From Cantharellus purpuraceus (taxonomy: Eukaryota > Basidiomycota > Agaricomycetes > Cantharellales > Hydnaceae), in NCBI GenBank assembly GCA_025174535.1, contig JALBUN010000045.1, forward strand, positions 1,364,001-1,428,000: a stretch of DNA of 64,000 nucleotides. Reading direction: 5' to 3'. Shown here one piece after another: positions 1-16,730 of this stretch; the first letter of the stretch is position 1, and every line of letters begins with the position of its first letter. The notes under the pieces are model-generated. The model was not told where the DNA came from, made no database searches, and saw only the letters and a list, made by a program, of their open reading frames with translations. The position numbers and the translations under genes were made by a program.

Positions 1-5241
<5,241 letters not shown>

Positions 5242-5933
5242 AAAGAATAACGACAGAGTCCACAGCAGCAACTGTTTCAAACCCCGCGAGGAGGAGATGG
5301 CATGAAATCCGCGGCCCAATCGGATATCTACTCAAGGCAGGCTACGTGATATCAACCTGGCTGCCACACATGCTAATAAGTCCCAACGTTCCAATAGAAT
5401 TTTAGTTATAAGGCTATTTTTTTTTGAGCTTAAAAACCACTTTGCTGTAGGCTGCTACTGCTCAAAACCAAGTTGTTGACTAACTTCATTCGGGCGTCGG
5501 TGTTTGAATTCTTACTGAAGGAGGAAGGACGGAACAGGGCTGCTGCTTCAAAGCATCAAGCTTCAATACTCCAGTATTGAGCCACTGCGCTCTACGATCC
5601 AGTTCTCTGATTCCACAGCTTTGCTTTATCTGAGCATCCACGTAAAGAGCAGACGAGACGAAGCCCATGATCTGTATGTCATCTTTCATCAAAGTTGTCT
5701 CAAAGAAGAGACCGTTGCTGTATGTGTTTTATCACATCGAGCAAAGTTTGATTCATTACAGTAGAGGTCTAAGGGTTGACTAATAGACAGAACCTCTCAC
5801 TGGCTTGAATAAGCCAAGCAACAAAAGTTAAACAATGCTTGGCAAACGGGGATTATTACCAGCACCATGGGTTAAGCTAGTCGTGAATTACAAATAAAGG
5901 GACAAACAGACTTACAAACAAAATATAGCCTGT
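5242..5933. other. Intergenic region with one small doubtful ORF
   Basis: Upstream region of the demethylase. A 68-codon minus-strand ORF (5486-5692) begins with two Met codons, but it matches no family I know and has no supporting splice pattern. I see no other feature apart from the tRNA gene that follows. Confidence 0.4.
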
Positions 5934-6025
5934 TACACCTAGCGGGACTCGAACCCGCAGCCTCCAGATATGGCTAAAAGTACCAGAAATAGAAGTCTGG
6001 CGCTCTGCCATTGAGCTATAGGTGC
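5934..6025 (-). tRNA. tRNA-Arg (anticodon UCU) with 20-nt intron
   Basis: The cloverleaf folds by hand on the minus strand. The acceptor stem is 6025-6019 with 5941-5935 (one G-U at the first pair) and the discriminator A is at 5934. The D arm is GCTC/GAGC with an AATGGCA loop. The anticodon stem is CCAGA/TCTGG, and the T arm is GCGGG-TTCGAGT-CCCGC. The anticodon loop reads C-T-TCT-A, which gives UCU (Arg, codon AGA). An intron of 20 nt (5989-5970) sits at the canonical site one base 3' of the anticodon. The A and B box sequences lie inside the gene. CCA is not encoded, as expected in a eukaryote. Confidence 0.92.
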
Positions 6026-6140
6026 TTAGACAAGTGGCGCTGATGAGCCATAGAGAACAGATAACAATCGCCAGCACATTCCCCTACTAACGTTGACGAA
6101 CGCGTGCATTCCAAAGTAAAACACATTTTTATAGTACACC

Positions 6141-8453
6141 CTACCGCCGAGATGAGCCCAAGCTAAAGCCGCGACTCTTGCTAGTCTCGTCATTGGCGTG
6201 ATTTCTTATCCCCTCTCTGACACCTATATCTTGTATCTTTCTTTCGGCATCTTTGACTTTCGCCTCCATTTCCTTAAGAGATCCATCAATCCATTGAAGG
6301 CTAGAGAGGTGTGAATTGAGGATGCCTGCAATGATGGAGATTGCATCGTCTTGTGTTCCATCAGTGCCAGAACCCTGCGAAGGACCAGGGGAGAGGTTAA
6401 GGCTGTTCACCGATTCAACCATTTGAGTCAAGGAGCGAGAGAGGTCATCAAGCTGGGTGTATAGGTTAGCAGCCAACGCATAGCTGTGAATGTGATAGGC
6501 TAGTGGTCAGACTGATCTTCTGTACATGTCATGATTATGAAAACATACCTCTTGTCTCTCTCTGAATCAGCAAGTCCGAGACCCTCCGTAGACGACATGA
6601 TCCCACCAGGTCCGTGGAGGATTTCACTCGCAGACTTCTCGTATTGATCCAAAGTGGCATTCAAGTGCCGCTGCTGCTGTTCTACATGGTCCAAGGATTG
6701 ATCAAGCGAAGCCTGTGTCGACTCAGCTGCAAGTACCGTTGCGTATAAGGCGGAAATCTAAGAGAATACATGAACAACAAAAGCCAGGTTACCGTGAATG
6801 AAGGACATGCATAGTTCCCATTTTCAATCAATGTACGATCCCAGACAGCAACTTCACTAGCGAATTGCGAAAATTCTCGGGTGTGTGTTTCAAGTTCGTT
6901 TGTCCATCGGTTGACAATGTCTTCGACCGTTTTGCCCCTTAACATAGAGGGAGCGGGAACAGGGGTCGATGCAGGAGCGATTGGGCGCGAGATAGCTGAG
7001 AAGCCAAAACATTTAAAGACGGTTTAGATTTGACCAGAGAAAAGAACTCACCCGTGCCAGGCACATCAGATGTTTTGGTTGTAGCAGCACTCTTAGCCCC
7101 GCCAAGGCTAAAAGCGGCAAAGGGCGACGCTGTGGTTGGATCATCAGCTTAACCAGTGACCGTAAGTAAACAAAAACGACTGACGTCCTGATGGTGCGTC
7201 TTTACCAGCAGCGCTTTCTTTTGTTTGACCATTCGAGCCACTGGCACCCGAAGTTGCTGGAATGTCACCATTCTTAGAAAATACTAAAGGAACACGAACT
7301 AAACATACCAGACTTGTCCTCTTTCCTTGTCTCCTTGTCAGAGTCCTTTGGAGCGGCGAGACTCGGAAATCCCGAAATGCTGGAGGGCACACTCGGTGTT
7401 GCACTGCCTTCAGGTTTCTTAGGAAGGTTTGAAAAAAGGGAAGGCGCCCCAGAAGACGGCGTTGAAGAAGTGGCTTGCAGAAATAAATGAGATGCACTTC
7501 ACAAGAGAAAATATAACCATACCGTCTCCCGTGGATGCTTGGCCTTTATTGACTGTCGATGCATTATTGCCACCGAATAACGACGGAAGTGCAGGCGCAG
7601 TACTAGCTGGAGTTGAAGTAGCAGTTGATTTTGCTCCACCAAATGCACTGAATGGAGATGGCTGGGACAATGCGTTCCCAGAAGAAGTACTGCTGGCAGT
7701 ATTTCCGAACAGAGGATTCGACGTAGAAGGAGGCGCAGCCGTTCCAGAAGTAGCAGGAGAATTGGTTGACTGACCTGAAGCAATATTTTGGTTGTTGGAA
7801 GCAGAACCAAAAATGCTCAGCGATGGCGTAGAGGTATTTCCAGTGGTCGATTGACTCCCAGACGTTCCACTTGCAAATGGAGTTTGGTTGTTTGTCTGTG
7901 AACCAAAAGGACCACCTGAAGGAGACGGTACAGCTGGTATATTGCTGCCACCGAATAGAAGGTTAGGCTGTGTGGACGGCGTAGAAGGTTGTTTCATGAC
8001 ACCTCCAAACAGAGTATTGGAATTGTTCATGTTTGTGCTAGAACCGCCACTAAATAATCCTCCACCCGAGGATGCCGAATTAGATCCAAAGCTATTGCCA
8101 AGCTGCGCACCAGGTGGTGTGGTATTGGGATTCGGGGTTAGAATATTTGAGCCAGACGAGGTACCGAATATGCCACCACTGCTTCCCGATGGTGCAGCTT
8201 GCTGTGTGCTCTGACTCTGATTTTGGGGAAGACTAAAACCACCTCCACCAAACAGTGAAGGCTTCGGAGCTGTATTTGTCCCCGAATTGTTGGTCGCGTT
8301 GCTCTGAGTTGTATTCCCAAACGCAGGTGGCGTTGATGAAAGCGCCCCAAAGCCACCACCCTGGTTATTGTGTGCTGGCGGAGTGGTATCCGGTTTGAGG
8401 CTAAAGGCAGATAAAGGGTTTTGTTGCCCTTGAGATTGCTGATTACCAGACAT
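6141..8453 (-). CDS. NSP1: Nucleoporin NSP1 (Nup62 family)
   Basis: Central-channel nucleoporin: the FG-rich N-terminus binds transport receptors and the C-terminal coiled coil anchors it in the Nsp1 subcomplexes. The N-terminal exon (8453 to about 7527) encodes about 300 residues rich in N/Q/S/T/G with many FG repeats (GGGFGALSS, SLFGGGGF, GLFSGG, LFGNTASS). After several short introns, the C-terminal part (about 6945-6141) carries the conserved Nsp1_C opening LRGKTVEDIVNRWTNELE, followed by VAVWDRTLIENGN and heptad-like helices ending at the stop at 6141. The start at 8453 (MSGNQQSQG) is the first ATG and directly begins the low-complexity FG region. The neighbouring PRP5 stop lies 185 bp upstream on the same strand. 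Confidence 0.93.
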
Positions 8454-8637
8454 CGTTGTGGCGAACGCGTAAACGCGCGAGTGTGACTACATCGCGGTGT
8501 GACATGCAGGTCCACGTATTTATACTTATAAAAGATGGCCCACCATGATCTCATATAGCATATCAAACACAATAAACACAATATGGATATACAAAGGTAC
8601 AGCTAGGAAGCAAAACAGCATGATAAATCTGAAGATT

Positions 8638-11600
8638 TTATATGACGCTATATCTCCCTGCTGTAGCCGTTGGGTTCCTGGACTCTGCTTGCAATGCTGC
8701 TGCGGAGGCTTCAACTAGTAATCGCTTTATTTCACGAACCGCTTGCTCAACCTGAAGAGAAGATAAGTACTATGCCTCCACAAGCTCAAGTTCAGTGAGA
8801 CTCACTCTGTACTCTTCATTGGACTCTATGAGCAAATGCAACTTGGGAGGTCCTTCAGGTGGGGGTTCTTTGCCAGCGTCATAATATATGCCTATAGATG
8901 GTGAGGTCAACAGACTCTGCAAGACAAGCTGAATACCAAGGAACACACACCTTTATTGGTGACAGATGCGCCAGTCATGTCAATTAACTGAAAAACAACT
9001 TGTGTGACTGCTAATGCATTGGGAAAGAGAAAACGCACCTGCACCATGGTCTCCTTGTTAGTGACTCTCCATCTCGCCTTTTGTGGATAATCATTGATAG
9101 GCACAATTGCATGGAAATCCGTAGCATCGGGGTCCTTCTTTGAACCATCCAGCGGGTGAGACTGGATCATCAATTTCGATGCCCGGACCTGAGCGTTGAG
9201 TTTAGCCACGACGCTTTGAGCCTGTCTGTATGCTGCCGTATCCTTGCCTGCCCTAGCTGCCGCTTCTTCGGCCGCACGCAATGAGGATGCGATACGTTTC
9301 TCGTCATCCTTGGCCTTTGACGTGAGTTTGGAAGCGTCCGGAGCCGGACCACGCTTGATCTCCACTTTGAAATTGCCGAACGTCATAACATCATCTGTAG
9401 AAGCAATGGGCTTAGCTGCATCATCTGCCTTTTCATCGACTTTTTCTTCGCCGCCTTCGCCGTATGCTTTACGTTCTGCCTTTTCCTTCGCGTCCCGTTC
9501 CTTATCAAGTCTGTCAAGACCTTTACCTCCAAAGCCAGACCCTGCTGTCTGAGCTTTCCCAGCTTTCACCTTCTCGAGGAACCCTAAACCCGGTGGTAAT
9601 GAGTGTATGATAATAGAATGGACACAGTACTTACCATTTGCCAGACTTTCGAGATCGGGCGGGATAGCTGCATTGCTGGCCTTAAGAGCACGGTAGATAT
9701 CGACGGAGTAACGATCCTGTTCGGAAGTAATGAATGTCACACAAGTTCCTTTGTTTCCTGCCCTCCCCGTACGTCCAGCACGATGCACATAATCCTCCAT
9801 GTGGTTAGGGGCGTCGTAGTTGATGACTAGCTTCAACTGCTTCACGTCTAGGCCTCTAGCAGCAACACTAGTAGCAGTCACGATAGGCACCACGCCGGAT
9901 TTGAAATCTGCAATCGTTTGATCTCGATCCACTTGGTCCTTGCCTCCATGCAACGACATGCAAAGGTATCCTTTGCGCATAAGTTCTCGTAGCAAATTAT
10001 CTGCAGCTTCCTGTCTGTCCACAAATATCAACGTCCGGCACTCTGGATCCTCGTTGTACATTTGACCTAAAATCTCAAGGAGCCGATTAAACTTGGTCTC
10101 TTCTTCTCTGACTTCAACGATTTGATCAATCTCTGGGGCAACAACTGATCTGCCGCCGACAGTAATTTCTAGCGGCTTGCGGAGTATTTTCCGGGCGAGG
10201 GAGTCCATCTGTTTTGGAAAAGTTGCCGAAAACAAAACCGTCTGGCGATCTGGTCGAATATTATTGATAATCTTCATCACTTGTGGTTCAAAACCCATGT
10301 CGAACATGCGGTCCGCTTCGTCTAGAACCACATACGTGACGCGCTTCAGATTCGTGACACGGCCAGAATTAGCAGTCAAAAGGTCGATTATACGACCTGG
10401 GGTGCAGACAATGATCTCAGCACCTTTCTTCATTTCAGCGATTTGATCTTTAATTGGAGAACCACCGTATGCACATACAGCCTGTAACAGAAAATCAAAC
10501 CCGATTCAGTCTAGCTGCAATACTATGGATGAACTTACTCTGAGACTGAGCACTCGTAAGAAAGGCTTGCATTCACGATGAATCTGAACTGCTAGTTCCC
10601 GTGTAGGTGTCATCACGATGGCGACCGGTCCTTCCATTTGTTCCAGCGGTCTTTGATCCTTGATATGTCTGAAAAGAGGGAGTAGGAAAGCAATTGTTTT
10701 GCCTGAGCCCGTTTTGGCCACGCCAATAACATCACGACCTGACATGATAGCAGGAATAGCTTGTGATTGAATGGCGGTGGGAGCGATATAATTCAACCGT
10801 TTGATGACATCCAAGCTGGGGAAAAAAAGTATATCAAAAACTGAGACTGAATGCAAAAATCGAACACCCACCAGGTGGCCGGCATACCAAAGTGACTCCA
10901 CTTGGTAACAGGCTTTGGACAATCCAATCCTCTAATTTTGATGCCGTCTAATTCAAGTCTAAGCAATTCAGCTTCGTCCTCTGTCATCTCAGCTATATCT
11001 GGAGGAGGGTGGTAGAAAGCTTTTCGAAATGGCTCATAGACAACCCTGGAATGATCGACGACAGCTAGATCCTTCTTCTTTGCTTTCTTCGCAGCCAACG
11101 CGAGGATGTCCTCAGGATTAAGCTCTGTCGTATCCAGTTCGTCCACTGGAATCTCGAACTCATCCTCGTCCTCGCCATCACCATCACCGTTGAGGATATT
11201 GCGAGTCTGTCGATTCTTCGACATTTTTTGCCGATCCTCGGCATTCACCTTTGACACTTCTTCAGAGACACTGGTCATGAAAGCATCGAGGGGATCATCC
11301 TCGTCATCCTCATCCATTGCATCCCCGGTCTTGCCTTTGCTGTCAATCTCCACTTTGACTGCCTCGTCCTCGTCATCATCTCCTTCCAGATTCTCACCTA
11401 CACTTGGCGCATTCTCTGCCATTGTCATATCAACAGCCGGCATGTCGCCAAGCGTTTGAAGTTTTCGTGTCGACTCGGTAGAATCGTCCATTGCGGCTAC
11501 CGTTTTGGCCGCTTTCAATACATCAGATTTGACGGGTAAACCCTTCAGACCGAGTCCGCTGAGCGCCGCACGGTTAAGAGACACTGTCGGTTTGACAACG

Positions 11601-12125
11601 GTATCTGTTTAAAAAATAAAACGACCAAGTGATATGAAATCAAGAGGCGATTGAAAACACGCTGAACTCACCTGCAGGAGGGACTGATTTGCCTGCGAGG
11701 GCCATGGCTTTGGCTTTAGCCTCATCGAGTGCCTTCTTGGCCTCTCGCTCTTTCTTCCATGCCTCAAGACGTTCTCTTTTCGCCTTTATCTTAGGATCCT
11801 CAGGAACAGGGGGAGTCGGTGCCTTTGGCTTCACTGATTCTGCAGGCCGCGAGCGAGGAGGAGTTAGAGGGCGACGGTCTCTGTCACGCCTGTCCCTGTC
11901 CCTATCTCTGTCCCTATCCCTGGAGTGAGACCTACGCCGGTCGTCTTTTCTCCTAGAGTCCCTGTCGTCTCTTCTGGAATCCCGTTCTCTATCTCTGTAG
12001 TCCGCTCTGCCATTCCTTGGACGCCTAGTCGGCGACGGAGACCTGGATGAACGGTGAGACTGCTTACTCCTCTTGTAAGAACCATGCTGTGGTTCTGGAG
12101 AATGACTCCGTTTGTCCCGAGGCAT
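8638..12125 (-). CDS. PRP5: Pre-mRNA-splicing ATP-dependent RNA helicase PRP5 (DDX46)
   Basis: DEAD-box ATPase needed for stable U2 snRNP binding to the branch site. The first exon (12125-11670) is an RS-rich nuclear region (many SR/RD dipeptides), followed by an acidic region (about 11450-11130). The Q-motif region ([16 protein letters not shown]) lies at about 10950-10900. Motif I (AKTGSGKT) is near 10720, then PTRELA (about 10600), DEAD (10310), SAT (10230) and the motif VI stretch [10 protein letters not shown] (about 9770). A lysine-rich linker and a C-terminal domain follow. I read the last two introns as 8953-8895 and 8810-8757; splicing them out gives a C-terminus ending GRYSVI with the stop at 8638, which fits Prp5 orthologues. 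The start [12 protein letters not shown] at 12125 is the first ATG. Confidence 0.95.
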
Positions 12126-12263
12126 GGCTTGAAGTTGGAGGTTATTGGGTTCGGGAGGTCACGGCAAAGGTGGTGGCAGATCCTGACGTAAGCGCCACAA
12201 ATATAGTCTTCTGGTTATTACGCGTACCTGCCTCCTCCCTTGGCCCTCAAGTGGTATTTCATC
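12126..12263. promoter_or_regulatory. Bidirectional promoter between PRP5 and PI31-like gene
   Basis: Only 138 bp separate the two divergent start codons, so both promoters must share this stretch. I see no clear TATA box. The compact spacing suggests co-regulation, but that is inference. Confidence 0.5.
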
Positions 12264-13483
12264 ATGCCAGATATCCTCGATCCCTCCGCTCTTCTAGCCT
12301 CCCTACCTAATTTACTTCCAACGCCATGCACTCTGAAGTCCCCTCAAGATGCCATTGTCAGCCTTATTCACAGCACCATGAACGCGCTGTCTTTTCGAGT
12401 TGTCGGTGTAGACGATACTGACTCTATAACATCATATGCGAACAATGTTCTACCCGAACATTGGAATGCTCATGGTCCCGGGAACTATACGTTACGATAC
12501 AGACATGAGCAGAGTTCGTTGGAGTTTGTGGTGAAAGTGTCCAAATTGGCAGCGCGAACCATAGTCAATGCGATTGCCGTCGAAGTTTGTTACATACTGT
12601 ATATTTACTTCGATGTTTCTAAACAGTCGTCGTTTTCAGAGCGATAAAGCTGCTTCCTTAGACGTCCAGACTGCGGACTATACGTCCCAATCATTCTTCC
12701 CGTATACAGTGTCAGCTCCCGGAGCCCAGCCACTCGTGCATGGTTTTATCTCGTCAAATCGAATATCAGATTTGGTTCAAAGTTTCAAACTCAAGATAAT
12801 TCAAAAGCTAGTTCCAGGCCTCAGGAAAGAAGGCTACACTGAAACTGCCGAGGATGAGTAAGTCTTCTTATGCTTTGGCTAACAAGCATCCTATCTGAAA
12901 CGAACACAGGCCTTCTTCGCAGAGTGGGCAAAGCCAACCACGCCCTCAAGCACCTAGAGCTCCGACTCCCCCGCACCCACGTCACGATCCTTTTGGTGTG
13001 TATCCCAACCATATTCCTTCCAATAATCCCTTGTCTATCGGCAGAAGCGACCTCGACCCTCTTCCAACCCACCCCAATCCGTTTGGCCCGCCGCTCTTTG
13101 GTGCTCCATCCAGAGGAGATGGAATGTTTGTTGGCCCCAACCATCCGATCTTCTCTGACCGATTTACTCCTGGTCGAGGAGGTACAGGGGGACGTGGTTC
13201 CCACGAAGGTCCATGGGGAGGCAACGGCTTTCTTCCTGCCATGGGAGCCCCTCCAGGTGCACGCTTTGACCCGGTGGGGCCCTTTGGATCTCCATTCGGC
13301 CAAGGTCATGGCAGAGGAGGTCCATTTGGAGGTGGGGGAGGCCCAGGTGCATCCCCGCGAAGCTCTGATCCAGACAACGACGAATTCATGCCTCCTGGAG
13401 CGGTATGTCATTTCAATGAACTTAGGCCTTAAGCTTGATCATCTGCTGAAATTGCTTTCTTGCAGGGGGACATGTTTTCCTAG
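12264..13483 (+). CDS. Proteasome regulator PI31-like protein (FP domain)
   Basis: PI31 proteins bind the 20S proteasome and modulate its assembly, transport or activity. I read four exons: 12264-12584, 12640-12857, 12910-13402 and 13466-13483, giving 349 residues in an unbroken frame. The N-terminal half resembles the FP domain (DAIVSLIHSTMNALSFRVVG; GNYTLRYRHEQSSLEFVVK; SDLVQSFKLKIIQKLVPGL). The C-terminal half is Pro/Gly-rich and contains the family signature IGRSDLDPLP. The tiny last exon encodes GDMFS after PPGA, matching the short conserved C-terminal tail motif of PI31. That tail is the reason I place an intron at 13403-13465 rather than accept the in-frame stop at 13430. The upstream in-frame TTG is not used; the first ATG is 12264. 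It is divergent from PRP5. Confidence 0.88.
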
Positions 13484-14660
13484 AATATTTTGCGCCCGTC
13501 TATGTTGAACGTGTACGATAGATACATTGAAGCAACCACTAGTCAGAGTCTGTTTTGGCCTCAATTGCTACGCTGTGCGTGGCAGTCCACATTGTCATCT
13601 CTACAAATCATTGCATGATCACTTATGCAGCAAGTCAAAAACCTATAGTCTCTTCGGTAACGTTACACATGACATTATAACGTCGCAAATTCCCATGTCA
13701 CTGGCTAAGTTAGAGTGCAGTAAAATTCAGAAGGATACAATAATAATATACTTCTTGAATCATAAACATTCTGAATATTATTTGTACGATGTATCCTGTA
13801 TTACTCACAAGTAACTTAATCGAGGATACGGACTCGACCCAGCAAGGAGCTTTGGTCTGGTCCTTCGAATTGCTAGGGTCAAAGCATGTACATAATGTCA
13901 CGCAGGACCCACGTCGGAGAGTGATTGAGGTTGATGCATCAACGCCAATTCGTGGGTCGGTGTGATGGATGTACTCTGGCGAGCGATCGATACGGACTCA
14001 GATGGCCGAGAGTGGAGAAACAATAAATAGCTAGAGTCATCCATAAATTTCCTCCGCAAAGACTCGGGCACATTTACTGTGAGCGGCCTCATTGTGCGCT
14101 TGATCAGATAGCGCTCTACATGCCAAAAAGGGTTGACATACACTATAGAAGTTACGAACAGTGTCTCAGCATATATACTCAAAAAGAAATATAGAAGAAA
14201 TCACAACTCACAGGCAGCGGCGTCCAGATTTTGTTCGGCGATGACCTCACCCACTCTCTATCTAGTACTAGTAGTAATCACCTCCGGTACTCACCAATGC
14301 CAAAATCACTGCACTGTTAAAACGCTCTATCATCTCAAACTCTTAACCTGAAAAACAGTAGCCAGAGTGTTCGAATGGTAGACGACCTTGTATCGCTGAA
14401 ATAGGTTTACGAAGGCCACACCAACAATTGCACTCACTGAATGGGGTGAGCTTCTGACGAAGCTTTTACTATGAAGCGACTCGCCCTCAACATGGACGCA
14501 TATGGGTCCACGGCTCGGCGTATGAGAGAATTTTTTCTAGCACCTGCTGGAGTTCACATCTTTGTCTGTGAACTCCAGGTATGCATATTGTGATAGTATA
14601 TATCTCTAATCTAACATACACATCCTTGTCTGTGAACTCCAGCTGTGGACTTAAGGTCCA
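13484..14660. other. Intergenic transition between genes and repeat block, with a short hairpin
   Basis: No convincing gene here; small ORFs lack recognisable domains. A perfect inverted repeat with 12-bp arms (14547-14558 and 14567-14578, 8-nt loop) includes CTGGAGTTCACA, and one arm recurs near 14630. The repeat block begins at 14661. Confidence 0.5.
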
Positions 14661-14815
14661 TATTTTGGAACCTGCAAAATTATGGTGTTAGGGCAAACTC
14701 TAAATCACCACAATTCCGTGAATGAACAGCTGAGAAGAATATCAAATCCTACTGCAGCACAACTCCAGAAACAATTTATTTGTACTTTGGTTACAATCCA
14801 TTGTAATGGTCAATT
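14661..14815 (-). repeat. LTR-V fragment (inverted, truncated)
   Basis: Matches the terminal 155 bp of the LTR-V family (compare 18160 downwards and 39238 upwards), in minus orientation. It is cut off at TCAAT, directly followed by the LTR-S element. Confidence 0.75.
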
Positions 14816-14843
14816 GTTACACACTAGGTCTGATGGGAGGTCA

Positions 14844-15738
14844 TGTTATGACTATATTCATTAACGCCCAGATCCCCATCCAATCCACTCAGATCCCTGC
14901 GCACATGAAATCTATACTCCATTTGGAAACCATCATGTCTCCATTCATCCGTCCAATTGTCACTGCTGATCTTGCTCATCCACCTCCGGTTCCAATTGAT
15001 GCATCAGCATCACCATAGGAACCCAGACATCCATCCCTGTTGGACTCAGACATATTCATGTGAGGCTGTTGGCCTTGGAGACCCATCACCAGAGTAATTA
15101 TTATTAGATTTCAAATATGTATTTAAGTTGCCCAACTGGGGACTTCATTCCCCAGTTCAAATCATGCCTAGCTCCTAAGTCCAATCCTAACTATCTAAGT
15201 CATACTCCATCTCTGAAATCTTGGACACCAGTATTAGTGAGGGCGCAGCACATAAGCTGAAGCCAAGTCCGTTCTGACCTCCACGATGCACCTGTGAGGG
15301 CAATGCTGATGACGAGGCCACAACTACAAGATACTCAATAGATGAGAGCCGATAAGAGATAATGCCAGCTGGTACAGGGATATCCTCAGTCTATACAGCT
15401 GTTTCTGATAAATACATGGGACTTACCTGGTACAGCGGATATCCTCAGAGATCAAGCTGAGGGGATCACACTGCACCAAGGTGAGTCTTTATACTAAATG
15501 ATGGAGACAGATAGGAGAACCAAGATAGGGGAATAATAGGGAGGAAGGATAGGGGAAGTGATAGGGGCAATGAAATAGGGGAGATGCACCCTGACAGGCT
15601 GTGCTGATAGGGGCGTCAAGAGAAAATACTAAAAATAGAATATGACTCATTTGAACCCTGACAGCACCCCAATTCCTGCTCCAACTCTGACTGTCACTCT
15701 GACCCAATCTCTGACCCAATCAGACCTAGTGTGTAACA
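14844..15738 (+). mobile_element. Solo LTR-G2, TSD GGTCA, carrying a nested solo LTR-G1
   Basis: Full LTR-G2 (TGTTATGACTATATTC ... GTGTAACA) flanked by GGTCA at 14839-14843 and 15739-15743. Without the nested LTR-G1 it is about 519 bp. Identity as the G2 LTR follows from the copies adjoining G2 gag at 20573 and 43145. Confidence 0.85.
15293..15663 (-). mobile_element. Solo LTR-G1, TSD GCACC
   Basis: A 371-bp copy of the G1 LTR (plus strand reads TGTGAGGG ... CCTGACA) inserted in LTR-G2, with GCACC repeated at 15288-15292 and 15664-15668. It is slightly longer and more diverged than the 362-bp copies in the array. Confidence 0.9.
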
Positions 15739-15825
15739 GGTCAGAACTTGGATCAGAGTCAGAGTGTTACATCCTGTAACACCAAGTCCAAACTCTGGAC
15801 CTCCATCTCCTTCATCTCCATCCCT

Positions 15826-15925
15826 GTCAACTCCACCTCCATCAACTCCACCTCCATCAACTCCACCTCCATCAACTCCACCTCTGTCAACTCCACCTCC
15901 ATCAACTCCACCTCTGTCAACCCTG
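15826..15925 (+). repeat. 15-bp minisatellite in LTR-S
   Basis: About seven imperfect tandem copies of ATCAACTCCACCTCC. It generates open low-complexity frames (STPPP repeats) that should not be annotated as genes. Confidence 0.85.
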
Positions 15926-16730
15926 AACTCCATTATTGTTCTCCTTATAAGTAGTTTCTTCTTATGGGTTACAACAAACCTTCTTCTTTTATATTGTTTA
16001 GTTTCAGTTCAGACTTGGGTCCAAACTCCAAACTCCTTTCCGTGTTGTACTCCATATCCATCTTATTGTCTTATCGTTTTAGTTTCAGCATTCAATTCTC
16101 CACATACTTATACAGGCTACTCTCTGTCTATTACAGTAGTTTGTATATTGACTAAGATTTGCCCATTAACTTCTTGGTTGCTAGCTTCTTGACAATTACC
16201 TTCTTGACAAGTTGAACTCTGGACCCTGATCTAACTCTGTACTCTGAACTCTGAAATATTGGACCAACAATCTGAGGGGGTGCAACACACAAGTTGAAGC
16301 CAAGTTCACTTGATCCAACTCAATAGTATTGCTCCCACCCTGTCTCCAGTTGAACTGGAACAGTAAAGTCCCATCTCCCTCTTTACTAGCAGCCAAACTC
16401 CAGCACTTTCCCATTGAACCCTGAGTTGTCCCAGACCTTAACACAGAGTTGGTGTCAGGGTGTGTTGGGAGTTGGAATGGACTTGGCTTCAGCTTATGTG
16501 CTGCATCCTCACCAATACCTGTGTCTGAGATTTTGGAGATGGAGTAAGGCTTAGATAGTTTGGATCAGACTTAGGAGCTAGATGTGATCCAATATTCAAA
16601 CTGAGGAATAAAGTCCCCAGTGGCATGACTTAAATACATATTCAAAATCTAATAATAATTACTCCAGTGATGAATCTCCAAGGCCAATGGCCTTATGTGA
16701 ATATGTCTGAGTCCAATGGAGATGGATGTC

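Larger units (their letters stand above)
14816..16443. repeat. LTR-S element, interrupted by a solo LTR-G2
   Basis: An LTR-like unit with TG...CA ends, beginning TGTTACACACTAGG and ending CAGACCTTAACA, is split by the LTR-G2 insertion at 14844-15738. Taking that out leaves about 727 bp. Its distal 300 bp recurs inverted at 19708-20022. No TSD is evident for this copy, and no internal region belonging to it is in the window. Assigning it as an LTR rests on the termini only. Confidence 0.5.

Noticed and set aside
5877..6077. 66-codon ORF across the tRNA gene
   Set aside because: It is a chance frame through a well-folded tRNA-Arg with intron.
8526..8714. 62-codon ORF downstream of PRP5
   Set aside because: It overlaps the last PRP5 exon in another frame; the spliced PRP5 reading ending GRYSVI explains the sequence.
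15826..15925. Regular short repeats that might look like a CRISPR array
   Set aside because: A 15-bp minisatellite without unique spacers, in a eukaryotic LTR.
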